Shown here: positions 14,369 to 21,787 of the stretch, piece by piece
Layout of the letters: every line of letters begins with the position of its first letter
Position numbering within the stretch: the first letter of the stretch is position 1
NCBI GenBank assembly: GCA_041580375.1
Contig: JBFGDZ010000015.1
Coordinates: 1-33,984, forward strand
Length of the DNA stretch: 33,984 nt
DNA from: JAPUIN01 sp041580375
Lineage (GTDB): Bacteria; Acidobacteriota; Polarisedimenticolia; Gp22-AA2
Direction: 5' to 3'
Made by a program: the position numbers and the translations under genes
The notes under the pieces: generated by a model
Database searches by the model: none
Told to the model about the DNA's origin: nothing
Seen by the model: the letters and a program-made list of their open reading frames with translations, nothing else

Positions 14369-15778
14369 TCACGCCAGACGCCGCAGCGGCGGGCGCTTCG
14401 TGTGCCAGTCGGTGATCGTCTGGTAGAAGCGGGTCAGGGAGATCGCCTTCGTCTCCTCGAACGCACCGGCCACGGCCGTCAGGCTCACCGGCAGCCCGTC
14501 CTTGAAGCCGCACGGGACCGAAACGGCCGGCAGGCCGCACAGGTTCCCGGTCGCCCCCATCGGATCGGACCAGGCGATCTCCGAGAAATCCTTCTCGACG
14601 GGGAAGGCCGTGTGCATCTCGCCCGGGTAGAGCAGCACGTCGTAGCGCGAGAAGAGATCGGCCATGGCGCGCTGGCAGATCGTCTGGACCCGCCGGGCCT
14701 TCACGACGTCCTGCCCGCGCACCGCGCGGGTGACGATGAACGCCAGCGGCGCCTCCTCCGAGACCAGCCTCTTCACGTCCCCGGAGCGTTCCAGCTCCTC
14801 GAACGCGGTCGCGGCCTCGGCCACCAGCAGGACCCACGTGAGGCTTTCGAACGGCAGGTCCGGAAGCGGCGTCTTCTCGATCGTCAGCCCGGCCGCCTCG
14901 AGATCGGCGAGCGCTTTGTCGAACACGCGCTGAACGCCCCTGTCGCCGAACCTGTCGAAGTCGAGCGGCACGTAGCCGACCTTCAACTTCCCGGCCGCCG
15001 ACGGATCGGCCGCCCGCGTCGGCGGCTCGTCGATCGAGAAGGGATCCTCTGGGTCGTGCCCCTCGATCGCCGACAGGACGGTAGCGCAGTCCCGCGCCGA
15101 GCGCGCCATCGGGCCCAGCTTGTCGAACGTCCAGGAGATGACCATCGATCCCCGGCGGGACACCCGTCCGAACGTCGGCCGCAGGCCGCTGATGCCGCAG
15201 AACGATGACGGACAGACGATCGACCCCCAGGTCTCGGAGCCGATCGCGAACGGCACGAGCGCCGCCGCGACGGCGGCCCCCGACCCGGAGGACGATCCGC
15301 AGGTCCAGCGTCCGTAGTCCCACGGGTTGCGTGCCGCACCGGTGAGCGACGCGTCGCCCCGCGAATAGCCGAGGCCCCCCGCCAGCTCGATCATCGCCAC
15401 CTTGCCCAGCAGCACGGCTCCGGCCGCGCTCAGCCTCCGCACCACCTCGGCGTCCTCGTCGATGATGCGTCCGGCGAAGGGTTGCGCGCCCCATGTGGTC
15501 GGGATGCCCTTCGTCGCCAGAAGATCCTTGGTCCCGTACGGGATGCCGTGCAGCGGCCCGCGCCGTCTGCCCCGCGCGATCTCCTTCTCGGCCTTCTGCG
15601 CCTGCGCCATCGCGAGATCGGGGGTGAGGGTGACGAAGGCGTGCAGCTCGTGATCGAGCGCCTCGATCCGGGACAGGTACGAACGGGTCAGCTCGACCGG
15701 GGAGATCTCGCGCGCCCCGACGAGGCGGGACAGTTCATGGACCGGCCTGAAGAGAACGTCGTCCGAGAGCATCGTCAT
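14369..15778 (-). CDS. Amidase-signature family amidase
   Basis: At 469 residues this is a full amidase-signature enzyme of the GatA/acylamidase type. The Ser-cisSer-Lys triad is visible: Lys84 (PYGTKDLLATKG), cis-Ser164 (CGSSSGSGAAV) and nucleophile Ser186 (SETWGSIVCPSSFCG). The usual T-G-G-S-I-R is T-W-G-S-I-V here, with Trp before the nucleophile turn. This suggests a shaped substrate pocket and argues against a true GatA. GatB and GatC are not encoded nearby. The enzyme hydrolyses an amide of unknown identity. A Tat-signal protein with no enzyme domain lies just upstream and is probably its partner. Confidence 0.9.
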   Translation of the reverse strand: MTMLSDDVLFRPVHELSRLVGAREISPVELTRSYLSRIEALDHELHAFVTLTPDLAMAQAQKAEKEIARGRRRGPLHGIPYGTKDLLATKGIPTTWGAQPFAGRIIDEDAEVVRRLSAAGAVLLGKVAMIELAGGLGYSRGDASLTGAARNPWDYGRWTCGSSSGSGAAVAAALVPFAIGSETWGSIVCPSSFCGISGLRPTFGRVSRRGSMVISWTFDKLGPMARSARDCATVLSAIEGHDPEDPFSIDEPPTRAADPSAAGKLKVGYVPLDFDRFGDRGVQRVFDKALADLEAAGLTIEKTPLPDLPFESLTWVLLVAEAATAFEELERSGDVKRLVSEEAPLAFIVTRAVRGQDVVKARRVQTICQRAMADLFSRYDVLLYPGEMHTAFPVEKDFSEIAWSDPMGATGNLCGLPAVSVPCGFKDGLPVSLTAVAGAFEETKAISLTRFYQTITDWHTKRPPLRRLA

Positions 15779-15845
15779 CGCTCCATCGACGGGATCCGGA
15801 CCCGGAACGGCGTGCCTCCACGGCGCGGCCGCCGGGACGCCCCGG

Positions 15846-16172
15846 TCACCGCCGCTTCGACCGCATCGGCCTGAAGGTCACGCTCGGGGGGACCTCGTTC
15901 CCCAGGGGATAGTCCCGGATCTCCTGAAGCGCCTGTTCCAGCTGAGTGATGTCGCGTCGGATCTTCCGGCGGTCGGCGCGCGACAGTTCTGGGTTCTGCT
16001 TCGAGAGGAATCTGGAGAGGGGCGACGGCGTGAACTCCGGCGTGCGCGCCTCCTCCTCCGCGGCCGTCACCGCGCCGCCGCCGAAAAGGTTTTCGAGCGC
16101 ACCCGACGAGGCCGCCGCCGCGAGCGGCGCCCCGAGGACCCATCTTGAGAATCTTCGTCTGGACAGTTTCAT
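15846..16172 (-). CDS. Tat-signal small protein upstream of amidase
   Basis: This 108-residue product begins MKLSRRRFSRWVLGAPLAAA, a twin-arginine signal (S-R-R-R-F-S) with a short hydrophobic core. The mature part is charged and helical (SRADRRKIRRDITQLEQALQ), then EIRDYPLGNEVPPSVTFRPM and a basic tail. Similar proteins are found next to amidase genes in other genomes, as I recall, and may act as a companion subunit. That is recollection, not proof. ATG 16172 follows GGAGGGAAC. The gene stands 67 bases before the amidase and 46 bases after EF-P. Confidence 0.7.
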   Translation of the reverse strand: MKLSRRRFSRWVLGAPLAAAASSGALENLFGGGAVTAAEEEARTPEFTPSPLSRFLSKQNPELSRADRRKIRRDITQLEQALQEIRDYPLGNEVPPSVTFRPMRSKRR

Positions 16173-16218
16173 CGTTCCCTCCGGCTCCGGTTCCCGCGTG
16201 CTGGGCGCGCCGCAGCCC

Positions 16219-16791
16219 TCAGCGGGCGGCGCGCTTGACGAACTCCCCCGTCGTCGTGTCGACGAGGACGATCTCACCCGCCTGCAGATACACCGGCACC
16301 CGGATCTCCGTTCCGTTGGAGAGGCGGGCGCTCTTCATCACCTTGCCGCTCGCCATGTCGGAGCGACCGCCGGGGCCGGTCTCGACGACCTCGAACTCGA
16401 GAAACTGCGGGACCTCGACGCCGACCACCCGCCCCTCGAACACGATCGATCGCAGCGTGATCCCCTCGCGCAGCCAGCGCACGGCGTCGCCGAGTGTTGT
16501 GGGCCGCAGGTGAAACTGCTCGAACGAGTCCTCGTCCATGAAATGGTGGTCATCGCCGTCTGAGTACAGGAAGTTGATCTTGCGGCGCTCCAGGTCCGGC
16601 TCTTCGAACTTGTCCCCCGACTTGAACGTCATGTCGAGGACCTGACCGGTGATCACGTTGCGCGCCTTCGTTCGCACCAGCGTCGAGGCCCCGCGCGCCG
16701 TGGGGCTCTGCACGCTGTACTCGACGATGATGTACGGCTGCCCCTCGACGAGGATGGCGGTGCCCCTCCTGAAATCGGACGTCGTCAGCAT
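16219..16791 (-). CDS. efp: Elongation factor P with EfpL/YeiP-type loop
   Basis: At 190 residues this is the normal EF-P length, with three OB-like domains. The domain I loop that reaches the peptidyl-transferase centre reads QSPTARGAST with Arg33 at its tip, one residue longer than the canonical PGKG loop. The same SPTARGA sequence is found in E. coli YeiP (EfpL), which works without lysine or arginine modification. The C-terminal part (YLQAGEIVLVDTTTGEFVKR) is instead close to ordinary EF-P. EF-P-type factors relieve ribosome stalling at polyproline. It lies 35 bases after the methyltransferase gene. I keep the symbol efp because the overall sequence is not purely of the EfpL type. Confidence 0.88.
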   Translation of the reverse strand: MLTTSDFRRGTAILVEGQPYIIVEYSVQSPTARGASTLVRTKARNVITGQVLDMTFKSGDKFEEPDLERRKINFLYSDGDDHHFMDEDSFEQFHLRPTTLGDAVRWLREGITLRSIVFEGRVVGVEVPQFLEFEVVETGPGGRSDMASGKVMKSARLSNGTEIRVPVYLQAGEIVLVDTTTGEFVKRAAR

Positions 16792-16826
16792 GACGGACCC
16801 GGCCGGGACGGTTCCCGGACCCGCGC

Positions 16827-17795
16827 TCAGCCGGCTCCCGGCTTCGCTCGCGCCCGGCGCTCCCCGGGCTTCACCGCTCCGTCGGTCGGGCCGAACACGA
16901 GGAAATACTGATGCGGCAGGAATGTCTCCTCGCGCTCGAGAGTCCAGCCTGCCTGGGCCATCTCCTCGACGACGAAGGAGCGCTCCAGCTTGTGCTCCAG
17001 CGGAGGCCCGACCGGCAGCGGCCTCTTGTGGAAGTCGACCACCACCACGCGGCCGCCCGGAGCGAGCGAGTCGCGCATCCGGCCGAAGTAGTTGAGGCGA
17101 TCGTCGATGTGATGATAGGTATCGACGATGAGCACCCGGTCCACCCGCTCGCGCGGAAGGAACGGGTCATCCGCCTGCGCCAGGACCGGAACGACGTTGG
17201 TGAGACCGTCCCGTCCCGCGCGCGCGCCGATGTAGTTGACCATCGCGGGCTCGGTATCGATCGCCAGGACGATCCCGCCCGGCGCGACCGCCTTCGACAG
17301 GTAGCGGATGAAATAGCCGGTCCCGGCGCCGAGGTCGGCCACGATCATGCCGGGCTTCAGCCGCAGCGCCGCGGCGACCTCCTCCGGCTTCTGCCAGTCG
17401 GCGCGCGCGGGATCGTCGAAGACCCGGACCCATTTCTTGACCTCGTTGAAGGGATGCCTCGACGTGGCATCGTGCGGACTCCGCTCGCGCGGCGCCTGGG
17501 AAGGCTCGTCCTCCTGCCGGGCCGCCGGCTGAGCCGCGGCGGCCGCGTAGACGCCGGCGGCCTCGCCGCCTCCCGCGAGCGGCGCTTCGCCATTCACGCC
17601 CGCGGTCGCCGCGGTGACCTCGCCCGGTTGCGAGGACGCCGCGTTCGAAGGTGACGCGCCGGCGGGATCGATCCGTTGCCGGCCCGGCCCGAAGAGGGCG
17701 ATGATCCCGATGCCGGCCGCGAGCAGCACCGCACCCGCCGCCAGGATGCGCACGCGCGACCAGCCCGCGCTATTTCGCCCCGTCGGCTTTCTCAT
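16827..17795 (-). CDS. Exported or membrane-anchored class I methyltransferase
   Basis: The 322-residue protein starts with a basic tail and a hydrophobic segment (VRILAAGAVLLAAGIGIIAL, residues 15-34). A disordered linker rich in Ala, Gly and Pro runs to about residue 115. The Rossmann domain then carries motif I VADLGAGTGYFIRYLSKAV (from 152), an acidic end to strand 2 (VLAIDTEPAM), VDTYHHIDDRLNYFGRMRDS and PGGRVVVVDFHKRPLP. This fits SAM-dependent methyltransferases. Positive-inside topology would put the catalytic domain outside the cytoplasm, which is odd for a SAM enzyme. ATG 17795 overlaps the M20 gene end by 26 bases. Confidence 0.82.
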   Translation of the reverse strand: MRKPTGRNSAGWSRVRILAAGAVLLAAGIGIIALFGPGRQRIDPAGASPSNAASSQPGEVTAATAGVNGEAPLAGGGEAAGVYAAAAAQPAARQEDEPSQAPRERSPHDATSRHPFNEVKKWVRVFDDPARADWQKPEEVAAALRLKPGMIVADLGAGTGYFIRYLSKAVAPGGIVLAIDTEPAMVNYIGARAGRDGLTNVVPVLAQADDPFLPRERVDRVLIVDTYHHIDDRLNYFGRMRDSLAPGGRVVVVDFHKRPLPVGPPLEHKLERSFVVEEMAQAGWTLEREETFLPHQYFLVFGPTDGAVKPGERRARAKPGAG

Positions 17796-19038
17796 TCGTG
17801 ATCTCGAAGGCCAGGTTGGCCAGACGGCCGGCAAAGGCGACGAGCTGATCGACCTCGATCTCCTCGTTCGGCTGGTGGTAGGTCGCCTCGTCTCCCGGGG
17901 CCCATCCCACCGCGTCGATGCCGATGAGCACGAGATCCTTGGCGAATGTGCCGCCGCCGCTGCCGATGACGCGCGCGTCGGGCGCGTGCCGGAGGATGCG
18001 CTTGACGATCGGCGCCTCAGGCGAGACCTCGCACGGCAGGGCGTCCTGCACGATCTCGACCGTGACCGACGCTCCCGGGAAGCCGGACGGCCCCGCGATC
18101 GCCCTGTCCGCGATCGCCTGAATCTCCGACCGCACGCCCTCTCCCGACTGTCCCGGAACGTAGCGGACGTCGACGGTCGCCTCGCAGTCGGCCGGGACGG
18201 CGTTGGGCGCGACGCCTCCGCGGATCAGACCGACGTTGAGCGTCGGGCCGCCCAGGACCGGGTGGTTGCGGTGCTTCAGGTCGGGCCTCTCCAGCGCCCC
18301 CAAGACGCGGCCCATCGCCTGCACGGCGTTGACCCCCTTCGAGGGATCCATGGCGTGCGCCTGGCGACCGCGCACCTTCACCTTGAGCAAGAGCCGCCCT
18401 TTCTCGGCGACGTTGATCTCCTTCATGTTCCCCGCGATGTCCGGGATGATCGCGTCGGTGCAACGGATGAGCCCCTGCTCGATGAGGAAGGGAAGACCGA
18501 CGCCGATGCCGACTTCCTCGTCTCCGACCGCGCCGAAGATGAATGCGCCCGGGATCGACTTCTCGTGCGCTTTCAGGATGCGGAGCGCCGCGAACGAGGC
18601 CGCCAGCGGCCCCTTGTCGTCGAGCACGCCGCGCCCGTAAAGCTTCCCACCCTTCTCGAACGGTTCGAACGGGGCGAAGCGCCAGTCGGACGGGGCTCCC
18701 GCGGGAACCACATCGGTGTGCAGCAGGACCAGCATGCGCCGGAAGCCGGGAAGACCGCGGCCCACCGTCGCCAGGAGATTGTCGCGACCGGGGACCTTCG
18801 CGTGCGTGGTGCACTTGACGCCGATCCGCCTGAGCTCGTCGGCGAGGATGGCGGACACCTTCCCCTCCTGGCCGGGGGAGGTCATTCCGTCCGGACCCCC
18901 GCCGGGGAAGTCGTCCTCCAGGTAGTTCACCGTCCTCTCGCGGCAGATCCGGAGCGTCAGGTCGACGATGAACGGCCTGAGGCCGGTCGCCTCGTCCTGG
19001 ATCGCGCGCGGATCCGGCAGTGACCCCGTGCTGGCCAT
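17770..19038 (-). CDS. M20-family metallopeptidase (dipeptidase/deacylase)
   Basis: At 422 residues this is full length for an M20 zinc peptidase. Metal and catalytic motifs are LLHTDVVPAG (His107, Asp109), GRGVLDDKGPLAA (Asp140) and GDEEVG (Glu173 catalytic, Glu174 metal); a late TYHQPNEEI supplies a His. The dimerisation lid contains VRGRQAHAMDPSKGVNAVQA, as in ArgE/DapE/CPG2 relatives. It is cytoplasmic, with no signal peptide. The substrate could be a dipeptide or an N-acyl amino acid; the sequence does not decide. ATG 19038 has no ribosome site but lies ten bases from a promoter-like -10 box. It heads the operon of regions 19038-13607. Confidence 0.88.
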   Translation of the reverse strand: MASTGSLPDPRAIQDEATGLRPFIVDLTLRICRERTVNYLEDDFPGGGPDGMTSPGQEGKVSAILADELRRIGVKCTTHAKVPGRDNLLATVGRGLPGFRRMLVLLHTDVVPAGAPSDWRFAPFEPFEKGGKLYGRGVLDDKGPLAASFAALRILKAHEKSIPGAFIFGAVGDEEVGIGVGLPFLIEQGLIRCTDAIIPDIAGNMKEINVAEKGRLLLKVKVRGRQAHAMDPSKGVNAVQAMGRVLGALERPDLKHRNHPVLGGPTLNVGLIRGGVAPNAVPADCEATVDVRYVPGQSGEGVRSEIQAIADRAIAGPSGFPGASVTVEIVQDALPCEVSPEAPIVKRILRHAPDARVIGSGGGTFAKDLVLIGIDAVGWAPGDEATYHQPNEEIEVDQLVAFAGRLANLAFEITNEKADGAK

Positions 19039-19048
19039 GATCGACGAG

Positions 19049-19077
19049 AGACTACATGAGCGCGAAGTGGGGATCAA
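19049..19077 (-). promoter_or_regulatory. Promoter-like element of the M20-led operon
   Basis: On the minus strand TTGATC (19077-19072) is followed, after exactly 17 bases, by TAGTCT (19054-19049). The -10 keeps the key T-A-x-x-x-T positions and the -35 matches four of six. The expected start of transcription is near 19042, about four bases before the M20 ATG. This predicts a nearly leaderless message and agrees with the absence of a ribosome site. Confidence 0.4.
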
Positions 19078-19164
19078 GTGCAGCGCCCTCGCCACCCCCA
19101 TGGTGATGGAACGAGCCGGTCGCATCGCACGCCGGCACCGACGCCCGCGGGCAGACGGGCCCGG

Positions 19165-21681
19165 TCAGCGCCAGTCGCCGGTCGCGACGAAGGCGCCCCA
19201 GTCGAGCGGCAGGAGGGCGCGTCCCGAGGCGCGCCTTTCGTTCAGGATCTCGAGGCTCGCGCGGCGCAGCGCCTCGGGCGTCCGCAGACCCGAGCGCCGC
19301 GCCTCGTACAGCCGCGACAGCCAGGCCCATGCGTCGCCGTCGTCACGCACCCCCCACAGATTCATGATCACGGTCCCCGCGCCGGCGCTCTCGAAGGCGC
19401 GCCTCAACGTCCTCACCCTCTCTCCCGCGCGCGACCCGGAGCCCTCGGGACCCGTCGTCGACAGGACGACCCAGATAGCGGCGGAGAGATCGAGGCGGGC
19501 GATCTCCTCCGCCGACAGGATCCCGTCGGAGGCCCCACCCTCGATCCGCCGGTTCGCCCCGGCGAGGGCCAGCCCGGAGAGCAGCAGCGGCGAGTCGGCC
19601 CCTGCGGCACCAGGGCCGTCCCCGTCCGGCGCGATGGACGGGGCGCGTCCGCGCGCCGCGTCCAGGATCGAGAGGCATTCGGCCGGCGCGAGGAATTCCC
19701 GCGTGGCGAAGTGCAGGACCGAGCGGCCGGCCGAGGCACTCGCGAGGGCTCCCTCGGTCGCGGCCTTTCCCGTGAGGAGAACGGATGCGGGAGGATCCTT
19801 TTTATCGGCGCGGCCCGATTTCCTCCACAGGTCCGCCACCGCCTCCGCCTCGCGCTTCGCCGGGGGAAGCGGATCGAAGCGCACCCGGCCGGCGGCGTCG
19901 CAGGAGGCGCCCCGGGCGGCAGCCGTCCCGGCGGACGCCATCGGGATCTCCGCGTCGTAGTCGGGTCCGCCGATCGCCAGCAGGCCTCCCTCGCCGAGGA
20001 CGGGCCGCGGCGGACGCACGAGATCGCGCTCCGCCGTCAGGTGGTGCAGGAGGGGTCCGGTCTCGATCAGATACCGATCCCCGCCGTCCGGCAGGGTGCC
20101 GAACGCCACGAGGGTCAGCGCACCGTCCGGCACGATGAAGAGACGCTCCGCCCCGCCCATGTGCGGGACGAGCGGATCCCAGATCGCCTCGCGCAGCCGG
20201 AGCCCCGCCTCGCGGTGGACGCGCTCCGCGACGTCGTCGATGCCGGGACGGTCGCCGGGCACCATGAGCGCGATCTCGCGGTGCCGGGCGATCAGAGGCT
20301 CGATCGCCTCAGCCGGGCCGAGCGGCACTGCCGCCGGCGCGGCGCGTCCGGCGGCCGCGACGAACGCCATGAGGTAGGGGCCGGTGGAGGCGGCGACGAC
20401 CTCCTGCGCGGCGGGCGCCCCGTCGCCGCCGGGCGACGTCTCGGCGGTCCTCCCGTATTCGACGAAGGCGACGAGCGCGCTTCGCGGCGGCAGGGCGCTG
20501 GCGATCCGTGCCAGCCCGATGTCCGGGCCTCCGATCCGATCGTACGGCGCGGCGTCCTCACGCGCCGCGCCACCGCCCGCGGCCAGACGGTCCAGGACGA
20601 GGCCCCGCGAGCGGATCACTTCATCCCAGACCTTCCGCACCATCGTGGTCCGGTCGTCCCCGGGAGACCCTCCGGCCGCCAGGAGACTCAGGGCCCGGTC
20701 GATCGACGAAGCGCGCACCTGTTCGTACCGGATCGCCGCTCCGATGCCGCTCACCCCGCCGCTCCCGAGAAAGACGCGCCGGGCGATCCTCTCCGCGCGG
20801 AGCGCGTGGCCGAGCGAGCGCGCCGCGTTTCCCTCGACGGAGTAGATCGAAGCGACCTCGCCATGCAGCCTCGCCACGTCGGGATCGTCCGGGCCGCGCG
20901 ATCGCTTCCGAATCGACAGCGCCGCGACCAGCCTCTGCCGCGAGCGGGTCGTCCGGCCGAGATCCATCTCGGCACGCGCGAGATCCTCGAGCATCGCGAC
21001 GTACTGATCCTCCCCCTCCGGCAGCATGTCGCGGCGGATGGCGAGGGAGCGTTCGAGCGCCCGCGCCGCTTCGGCGGGCTCCCCCTCGTCCAGCATCAGA
21101 CGGCCGTAGTCGCCCCACACCGCGGCGAGGGGAGCGCCCTCGGCGGAGGGCTCCCCCTCCCAGCGCCCCACGGCGCCGTCATGGAGTTCCCGGGCGCCGT
21201 CGGGATCGCCGTGCGTCACCATGATCCGCGCCAGATTCAGCAGGAGTTCGCGTGCCGGGGCTGTCGCGGGGCCCGCGAACGCGCCCCGGATCGCGACCGC
21301 CCGCGCGGCGAGCGAGCGCGCCTCGTCGCCGCCGCGCTTCGTCCCCCGGTAGAGGATCTCCGCGAGGAGGCCCGCGAACAGACCGGCTCGCAGCGAATCG
21401 GGTCCTTCACGCTTCTCGATCCCGGCGAGGAGGGCGCGCGCCTGCCGCTCCGCCTCGGCGTACTTCTTCTGTTGGATCAGGCCGGCCAGGACTCCGGCCG
21501 CCTCGTCCGCACTGCCCGTGTCGGCGCCGATGGCGCCGGAGCCGTTCGCCGCCGGCCGGTCCTCCGTGGGCGCGGGCGGGGTACGTTCGCCAGACCCCCG
21601 AGCGCGGGGCGCTCCCTGGATTCCGCAGAGAAGGATCACGACGAGGACCGCGGGAACGATCGCCGGCCTTGGGGCGCGCAT
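19165..21681 (-). CDS. Exported TPR-CHAT protein with inactive CHAT domain
   Basis: The 838-residue protein has a signal peptide (MRAPRPAIVPAVLVVILLCG). A long helical TPR-like region follows to about residue 330. After a middle segment, a C-terminal CHAT domain runs from about 490 to 838. CHAT landmarks are ERLFIVPDGALTLVAFGTLP, LALAGANRRIEGGASDGILS and DWGAFVATGDWR. The catalytic His motif H-F-A-T-H-G reads HFATREF, so Arg661 replaces His. The Cys motif L-S-A-C-E-T-G aligns without gaps to LSTTGPEG, so Thr743 replaces Cys. The caspase-like protease should be dead. ATG 21681 follows GGAGGT. It is divergent from a secreted M64 peptidase. Confidence 0.85.
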   Translation of the reverse strand: MRAPRPAIVPAVLVVILLCGIQGAPRARGSGERTPPAPTEDRPAANGSGAIGADTGSADEAAGVLAGLIQQKKYAEAERQARALLAGIEKREGPDSLRAGLFAGLLAEILYRGTKRGGDEARSLAARAVAIRGAFAGPATAPARELLLNLARIMVTHGDPDGARELHDGAVGRWEGEPSAEGAPLAAVWGDYGRLMLDEGEPAEAARALERSLAIRRDMLPEGEDQYVAMLEDLARAEMDLGRTTRSRQRLVAALSIRKRSRGPDDPDVARLHGEVASIYSVEGNAARSLGHALRAERIARRVFLGSGGVSGIGAAIRYEQVRASSIDRALSLLAAGGSPGDDRTTMVRKVWDEVIRSRGLVLDRLAAGGGAAREDAAPYDRIGGPDIGLARIASALPPRSALVAFVEYGRTAETSPGGDGAPAAQEVVAASTGPYLMAFVAAAGRAAPAAVPLGPAEAIEPLIARHREIALMVPGDRPGIDDVAERVHREAGLRLREAIWDPLVPHMGGAERLFIVPDGALTLVAFGTLPDGGDRYLIETGPLLHHLTAERDLVRPPRPVLGEGGLLAIGGPDYDAEIPMASAGTAAARGASCDAAGRVRFDPLPPAKREAEAVADLWRKSGRADKKDPPASVLLTGKAATEGALASASAGRSVLHFATREFLAPAECLSILDAARGRAPSIAPDGDGPGAAGADSPLLLSGLALAGANRRIEGGASDGILSAEEIARLDLSAAIWVVLSTTGPEGSGSRAGERVRTLRRAFESAGAGTVIMNLWGVRDDGDAWAWLSRLYEARRSGLRTPEALRRASLEILNERRASGRALLPLDWGAFVATGDWR

Positions 21682-21701
21682 CGGGACACCTCCGGCCGGC
21701 C

Positions 21702-21707
21702 ATTGTA
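21702..21707 (-). promoter_or_regulatory. Candidate -10 box for the CHAT gene
   Basis: The minus strand reads GTGGTCTACAATGGCC, with TACAAT matching TATAAT at five of six positions. Transcription would begin near 21695, leaving a leader of about 14 bases that includes the GGAGGT ribosome site. No good -35 box was found at 17-18 bases, so an activator or another sigma factor is possible. Confidence 0.35.
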
Positions 21708-21787
21708 GACCACAGCGGCGCTCGCCACGGCTCGTCGAGCCTCCTCGGCCCCGGCCCTGTGTTAGCCTTCGAGGTCGGGAGGCTCCG

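Noticed and set aside
13466..15208. A 580-residue open frame on the plus strand
   Set aside because: It runs antisense through both the SDR and the amidase genes; its product is Arg/Gly/Asp-rich with no domain.
19165..21681. The CHAT protein as part of a CRISPR-linked or gasdermin-type defence system
   Set aside because: No CRISPR array, Cas gene or gasdermin-like gene is in the window, the protein has a signal peptide, and its protease residues are missing.
19078..21708. An 876-residue open frame on the plus strand
   Set aside because: It is antisense to the CHAT gene, rich in Arg, Gly and Pro, with no domain likeness. The minus-strand product has a signal peptide and CHAT motifs.
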